Below are positions 61,101-64,000 of a stretch of 64,000 nt of DNA, piece by piece; position 1 is the first letter of the stretch; each line of letters starts with the position of its first letter. The translations under genes and the position numbers were made by a program. This DNA is from Burkholderia puraquae (lineage in GTDB: Bacteria; Pseudomonadota; Gammaproteobacteria; Burkholderiales; Burkholderiaceae), in contig NZ_NBYX01000007.1 of assembly GCF_002099195.1 (NCBI RefSeq), positions 62,001 to 126,000 of the forward strand, written 5' to 3'. The notes under the pieces are model-generated. The model was not told where the DNA came from. It did not search any database and saw only the letters and a program-made list of their open reading frames with translations.

Positions 61101-64000
61101 CGAACAGCACGATGCCCTCCGCGAGCGGCAGCCCGAATGCCGGGCTCACCTCCTCCGCGACGTTGCCGTTGATCCCGCCGACGATCGCCATGTCGAGCTC
61201 GCCGCTGCACAGGAACCGCTCGGCCGCCTCGAACGCGGCCAGCGTCGACGCGTGACCCGCATCGACCGTCATGTTCATCCCGTGCAGATCGTGGTAGTTC
61301 GCGACGCGTGCCGGGATCACGTTCGGCATCATGCCGGGGAACGAGTTTTCGGTAGTCGGCGCGACGAGCTGCTGCGTCGTCTCGCGCAGGCCGTTCAGCA
61401 GACGTTCGGTCGCCGCGCGCTCGTCCGGCCGCGTCGCGTCGAGCACGGCCGTCGCGATATCGTCGAGATAGCAGCGGCTCGCATAGAGCGCCGCGTTGCG
61501 CGTGGGGCCCATATGTCCCATCACGAGCCCGATCGTGTCCGCGTGCTCGCGCCAGAACGTGCCGAGGCGTTCGCGCAGATCGTGCGCGGCGTCGAGCGCC
61601 ATCAGCTGGCAGCGGTCGAGCGCGCGCAACACGGCCGGCGGCATCTTCACCCGCGCGAAGCTCGGCAGCGGATAGCCGATCCCGAAGCTCGCATCGGGCG
61701 CACGGCCTTCGCCGCGCAGCCAGGCTTCGACCTGCGCGTCGCCGTCGAGGCCGGGAAACTTCGCCGACCACCCGACGATCGCGAGCGGTTCGCGCTTGAA
61801 GCGGCCACTCGCGGCGTCGGCGGGCAGATCGGCGCGGTACTCCGACACGATCAGGTGGCCGTTCGTGCCGCCGAAGCCGAACCCGGACACCGCCGCGACG
61901 CGCGGCGAATCGCGCCGAACCGGCCACGCCACGGGCGCCACCGGGATCCGCAGGTTCGTGCCGCCGAGGTCGAATTCCGGCGGCGGTTCGCTGAAGCGAT
62001 GCTGGGGCGGAATCACCTGATGACGCAAACCGAGCAGCACCTGGATCACCGATACGACGCCGGCCGCCCAGCCCGTATGCCCCACCAGCGACTTGTTGGA
62101 GGTCACCTGTACCGGGCGATCGCGCCGGATCGCGTCGCGCAGGCTCTGGAATTCGGCGAGATCGCCGGCCGGCGTGCCGGTGGCATGCGCCACGACCCAG
62201 TCGACGTCGGCGGGCATCGTCGCGGTGCGCGCATACGCGCGGTCGATCGCGATGCGCTGGCCGGCCGAATTCGGCGCATAGATCGCCTTGCCCTTCCCGT
62301 CCGACGATGAGCCGAACGACTTCAGCACGCCGAGAATGCGGTCGCCGTCCGCGCGCGCCCGCGTCAGGCGCTTCAGGATCACGACGCCCGCGCCATCCGC
62401 GAACAGCACGCCGTCGCAGTTGCGATCGAGCGGCCGCACCTCGCCGCTGCGCGACAGCCCGTGCAGTTTCGAAAACAGGATCGAGCCGCGCGGTGCGAGC
62501 GCGAACGCGCCGCCGCACGCAACCACGTCGTGCTTGCCGAGCAGCAGCGCCTTGATCCCGAGATCGATCGAATACAGTGACGACGAACACGCGGTGTCGA
62601 CCATCATGTACTCCGCATCTTCCGGCAGCACGCCTTTCATCGCGTTCAGGCCAACACGGTGCGGAAAGAACGACGCAAGATCGCCCGCGCCGCGCGCATA
62701 GCGCGCGCTCAGCACCGCATCGATCGCGGCCACGCGGCGCGCGCGCTCGGCCGCGTCGACGCCCGCGTCGGCCAGCACTGCGTTCAGGCGCTCGCGCGCG
62801 GCGGCCAGCACCATTCCTTCCTCGAGATGCTGGCTGCCGTCCGCCGTGTAGCCGACCAGAAACGCGACGCGGTCGGCCTCGCACAGCGTCACGCCGTCGA
62901 GCGCCTGGCACAGTGCGTGGCGCAACCACAGCGTCGTGAGTTCGCGCGGCGCGGTGCCGGCGTCGAGCTCGGCGCGCACCGTCGAGCACGGTTCGAACTG
63001 TTCGATGAAGACCGAGCGCGACTGGTAGCTCTTGTCTTCCGCCGACGTATCCGGCGAATAGAACGACCGGTAATCCCAACGATCCCGCGGCACGTTGCCG
63101 AACAGCTCGGGGCCGTCCAGCAACGCGCGCCAGAATGCGTCCGGATCGCTCGCGCCGGGCAATGCGAGACCCATGCCGACCACGGCGACGTCGTCGCTGT
63201 CCGGTGCGTCTTCGGCAGGCGCGGCCGTACGGGCGGCCGGTTGCGCGACGGCAGCGGCAGCGCCCGCATCCTGCCCGGCGCTCGCCCATTCCGCTCGCGG
63301 CGACAACCCTTCGCTGCACAGCGACAACCCGCCATCCGCGACGACCACCTGCCCGGTAATCCAGCGCGCGGCATCCGACGCGAGAAACACGACGAGATCG
63401 GCAAGATCCTCCGCGCGCGCGAGCCGCTTCAGCGGCGTCGCCGCGATGCTCGAGCGCTTCGTGTTCTCCGGGTCCGGAAACTGCGCGGCGACGTCGCCGT
63501 CGATCAGCGTCGACGATGCGCCGTTCACCCGGATCTCGCGACCCGCGTACTCGACCGCGAGATAGCGCGTCAGCGATTCGAGCGCCGCCTTCGCGGTGCC
63601 GACGACGAGATAGTTCGCGGGCACGAGCGTCGCGCCCACCGACGACACGTTGACGATCGCGCCGCCGCCCGAGCGCGCCATCAGCGCCGCGGCGCGGCGT
63701 GCGCACCAGAATGCGCCTTTCAGGTTGGTGTCGAGCGCGCGATCGAAATGCTCTGCGCCGATCTCGTCGACGCCGAGCAGCGCGCCGGACGCCGCATTGT
63801 TGACGAGCACGTCGAGGCGGCCGTAGCGCCGTTCGATCTCGTCGAACATCCGGTCGACCTGCGTCTGCTGCGCGACCGACGCACGGATCACGTCGACGGT
63901 CGCGCCGAGCGCGCGCAGTTCCTCGGCCGTCTCCTTCGACGCGTCGAGCGAATGGAAGAAATTCAGGATCACGTGCGCGCCCTGCTCGGCGAAACGCCTG
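58123..64000 (-). CDS. Multidomain fatty-acid/polyketide synthase: FabL-type ER, KS, KS-like, KR, DH (5' end beyond window)
   Basis: An open frame of at least 1958 codons running off the right edge. Numbering from the GTG at 63972: residues 1-228 are an SDR whose active site is Tyr121-x6-Lys128, the spacing of FabL enoyl-ACP reductase. Residues 262-710 are a ketosynthase with Cys462 (VDTACSSSL), His596 and His632. Residues about 728-1030 are a second KS fold in which the Cys position is His907 (VDAGHASTL), chain-length-factor-like. Residues about 1095-1600 are a KR (GGARGITG, Lys1477, Ser1501, Tyr1514). Residues about 1640-1945 are a DH with HVVNGFPTLP from His1656. No AT or ACP domain is seen. 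The nine codons between 63972 and the edge continue the Rossmann strand, so the true start lies outside. Confidence 0.88.
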   Translation of the reverse strand, partial: RRFAEQGAHVILNFFHSLDASKETAEELRALGATVDVIRASVAQQTQVDRMFDEIERRYGRLDVLVNNAASGALLGVDEIGAEHFDRALDTNLKGAFWCARRAAALMARSGGGAIVNVSSVGATLVPANYLVVGTAKAALESLTRYLAVEYAGREIRVNGASSTLIDGDVAAQFPDPENTKRSSIAATPLKRLARAEDLADLVVFLASDAARWITGQVVVADGGLSLCSEGLSPRAEWASAGQDAGAAAAVAQPAARTAAPAEDAPDSDDVAVVGMGLALPGASDPDAFWRALLDGPELFGNVPRDRWDYRSFYSPDTSAEDKSYQSRSVFIEQFEPCSTVRAELDAGTAPRELTTLWLRHALCQALDGVTLCEADRVAFLVGYTADGSQHLEEGMVLAAARERLNAVLADAGVDAAERARRVAAIDAVLSARYARGAGDLASFFPHRVGLNAMKGVLPEDAEYMMVDTACSSSLYSIDLGIKALLLGKHDVVACGGAFALAPRGSILFSKLHGLSRSGEVRPLDRNCDGVLFADGAGVVILKRLTRARADGDRILGVLKSFGSSSDGKGKAIYAPNSAGQRIAIDRAYARTATMPADVDWVVAHATGTPAGDLAEFQSLRDAIRRDRPVQVTSNKSLVGHTGWAAGVVSVIQVLLGLRHQVIPPQHRFSEPPPEFDLGGTNLRIPVAPVAWPVRRDSPRVAAVSGFGFGGTNGHLIVSEYRADLPADAASGRFKREPLAIVGWSAKFPGLDGDAQVEAWLRGEGRAPDASFGIGYPLPSFARVKMPPAVLRALDRCQLMALDAAHDLRERLGTFWREHADTIGLVMGHMGPTRNAALYASRCYLDDIATAVLDATRPDERAATERLLNGLRETTQQLVAPTTENSFPGMMPNVIPARVANYHDLHGMNMTVDAGHASTLAAFEAAERFLCSGELDMAIVGGINGNVAEEVSPAFGLPLAEGIVLFAVTTVRRAQAEGLQVLAVVGNGDARAASQPAAPCDAMGRAVTYAGADSAIDVLRALVARTSGTTLARDSGGDRLRYALHVACEPATAQAAAPREPQSSAVPVPPTPTAAPVAPGTLLPGALRRTGVAADGEPLGVARYRIEWRDAPWRPAGRSTPFIAPHCVIVTDMPEALAAQADPGPGCLVLSTRPFAGSRPGWHWIERIDEAVLDGLPDDIGHVRVLTSLDAGALAPGAAAPATPARLALHDLAFLAIKRCHAALERDGTFVALLLDALAGEVPHPDAGLFTGLVKALAIEMPKARPVAVLTDARALPDALREAERESGAGHWLPVVALGGGRRRTPRVVEDVGELRADERLSLGPDAVVVAVGGARGITGELMKTLAAYVRPTLYLIGSSALDDVDADLLTMDDEAFAKSRPDYIRQQKALHPERPLPAIIRAFERRADARTACMNIEAMRAFSGAHRVTYLRADVLDPGSVRTAIDTILARESRVDLLVNAAGLNRSASVLVKSLDDFVAVRDIKVRGYWNLRNAFGARQPRLWCNFGSFIGLTGQAGETDYASGNDFLNTQASYHRAALGHDEFTIGWTLWRSVGLGSNPVTRAFLEKSGLFTSMRTAEGQHHFMRELGLGERAAMSVHLGDAERRAIETHLPGYFDLDEAAPAVATSRDPDFYLGGELARTDDSVTFERVFDLERDAYLQHHVVNGFPTLPGTFVPEVAAEAALRLVPGLKVVGFADAKFLHFLRVYDAQRPSVKRIHARIASHDGDAVLVHVRIAGDVLAPGGQVLVRDKPHFEITVRLAGAYAPAPAWSEPSGGAFTPVADPYHFDAAPVRLTGMFVSTTDTGMSDTGKQARFRLNVPDGDPVFSRFVVPSILLDGLARVAALDHVAGDYIPLAAPMSIGRIDLYEAGNDCELAGRHASIALRVTPRDFALEGPASSGNRFVAVRPDGRILMQMRDVTGIVTGYVHRVTGAFATRGEIDARLAAHAASEQVSA

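Noticed and set aside
58105..62310. 1401-codon open frame on the plus strand opposite the synthase
   Set aside because: It is antisense to strongly supported KS, KR and DH domains and its translation is an Arg/His/Ala-rich string with no domain; this is the expected shadow of high-GC coding DNA.

Overview
The window is GC-rich, densely coded bacterial DNA and most resembles a secondary replicon of Burkholderia, probably the B. cepacia complex. The reasons are the codon bias, a Burkholderia-type porin, a family I.2 lipase paired with its membrane foldase, EmrAB/OMF efflux, MocR and LysR regulators, and a Tle3/DUF2875/PAAR type VI secretion effector module. The genus call is an inference from gene content. 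No rRNA, tRNA or CRISPR array was seen.

Layout. 0-12 kb: an SDR oxidoreductase; a hipBA toxin-antitoxin pair with palindromes upstream; a set that looks built for scavenging organic sulfur (DszC/SfnC-like flavoprotein, two luciferase-like monooxygenases that converge tail to tail, a SoxC-type sulfite dehydrogenase with its cytochrome, a porin, a DUF3088 protein and an orphan SsuA-like binding protein). 12-15 kb: a small membrane protein and a TPR/glycosyltransferase-like protein. 15-20 kb: an island of less typical composition with small hypothetical proteins and a broken T6SS lipase-effector operon (Tle3 C-terminal remnant, Tla3-like adaptor, PAAR tip). 20-27 kb: a cupin, an AhpD-like protein, an Ohr, then an efflux operon whose outer-membrane channel is in frame with an LRAT domain, followed by EmrA and EmrB. 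27-29.5 kb: two broken genes (a dienelactone hydrolase and a frameshifted DedA-rhodanese fusion). 29.6-32.5 kb: an acetoacetate decarboxylase / 3-hydroxybutyrate dehydrogenase / patatin operon. 32.8-39.8 kb: a bestrophin, an NDH-2-like flavoprotein, a second Ohr, a MocR regulator divergent from an NmrA-like gene, and a LysR regulator.

From 40.5 kb to the right edge every gene is on the minus strand. The part read first (64.0 to 45.9 kb) is the most interesting section. It is one compact ten-gene transcription unit in which five junctions are stop/start overlaps. It encodes (i) a multidomain synthase with a FabL-type enoyl reductase, an active KS, a KS lacking the catalytic Cys, a KR and a DH, running off the window edge; (ii) a cytochrome P450 fused to a second PKS-type KR and a possible hot-dog region; (iii) a class B flavin monooxygenase; (iv) a LolD-like ATPase and one FtsX/LolE-like permease; (v) a periplasmic LolA-like carrier; (vi) a predicted outer-membrane beta-barrel; (vii) a small membrane protein; and (viii) lipase LipA with foldase LifO. 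My working model is a fully reducing, iterative fatty-acid-like synthase making a hydroxylated or oxidised lipid that is carried to the outer membrane or beyond by a dedicated Lol-like route, with the lipase acting on or alongside it. No ACP or AT is visible, so these would be supplied in trans or lie beyond the edge. Downstream on the same strand lie a Crp/Fnr regulator, a GGDEF-EAL protein, a TenA/PqqC-fold protein and an OmpR-family regulator whose receiver domain has lost its phospho-acceptor.
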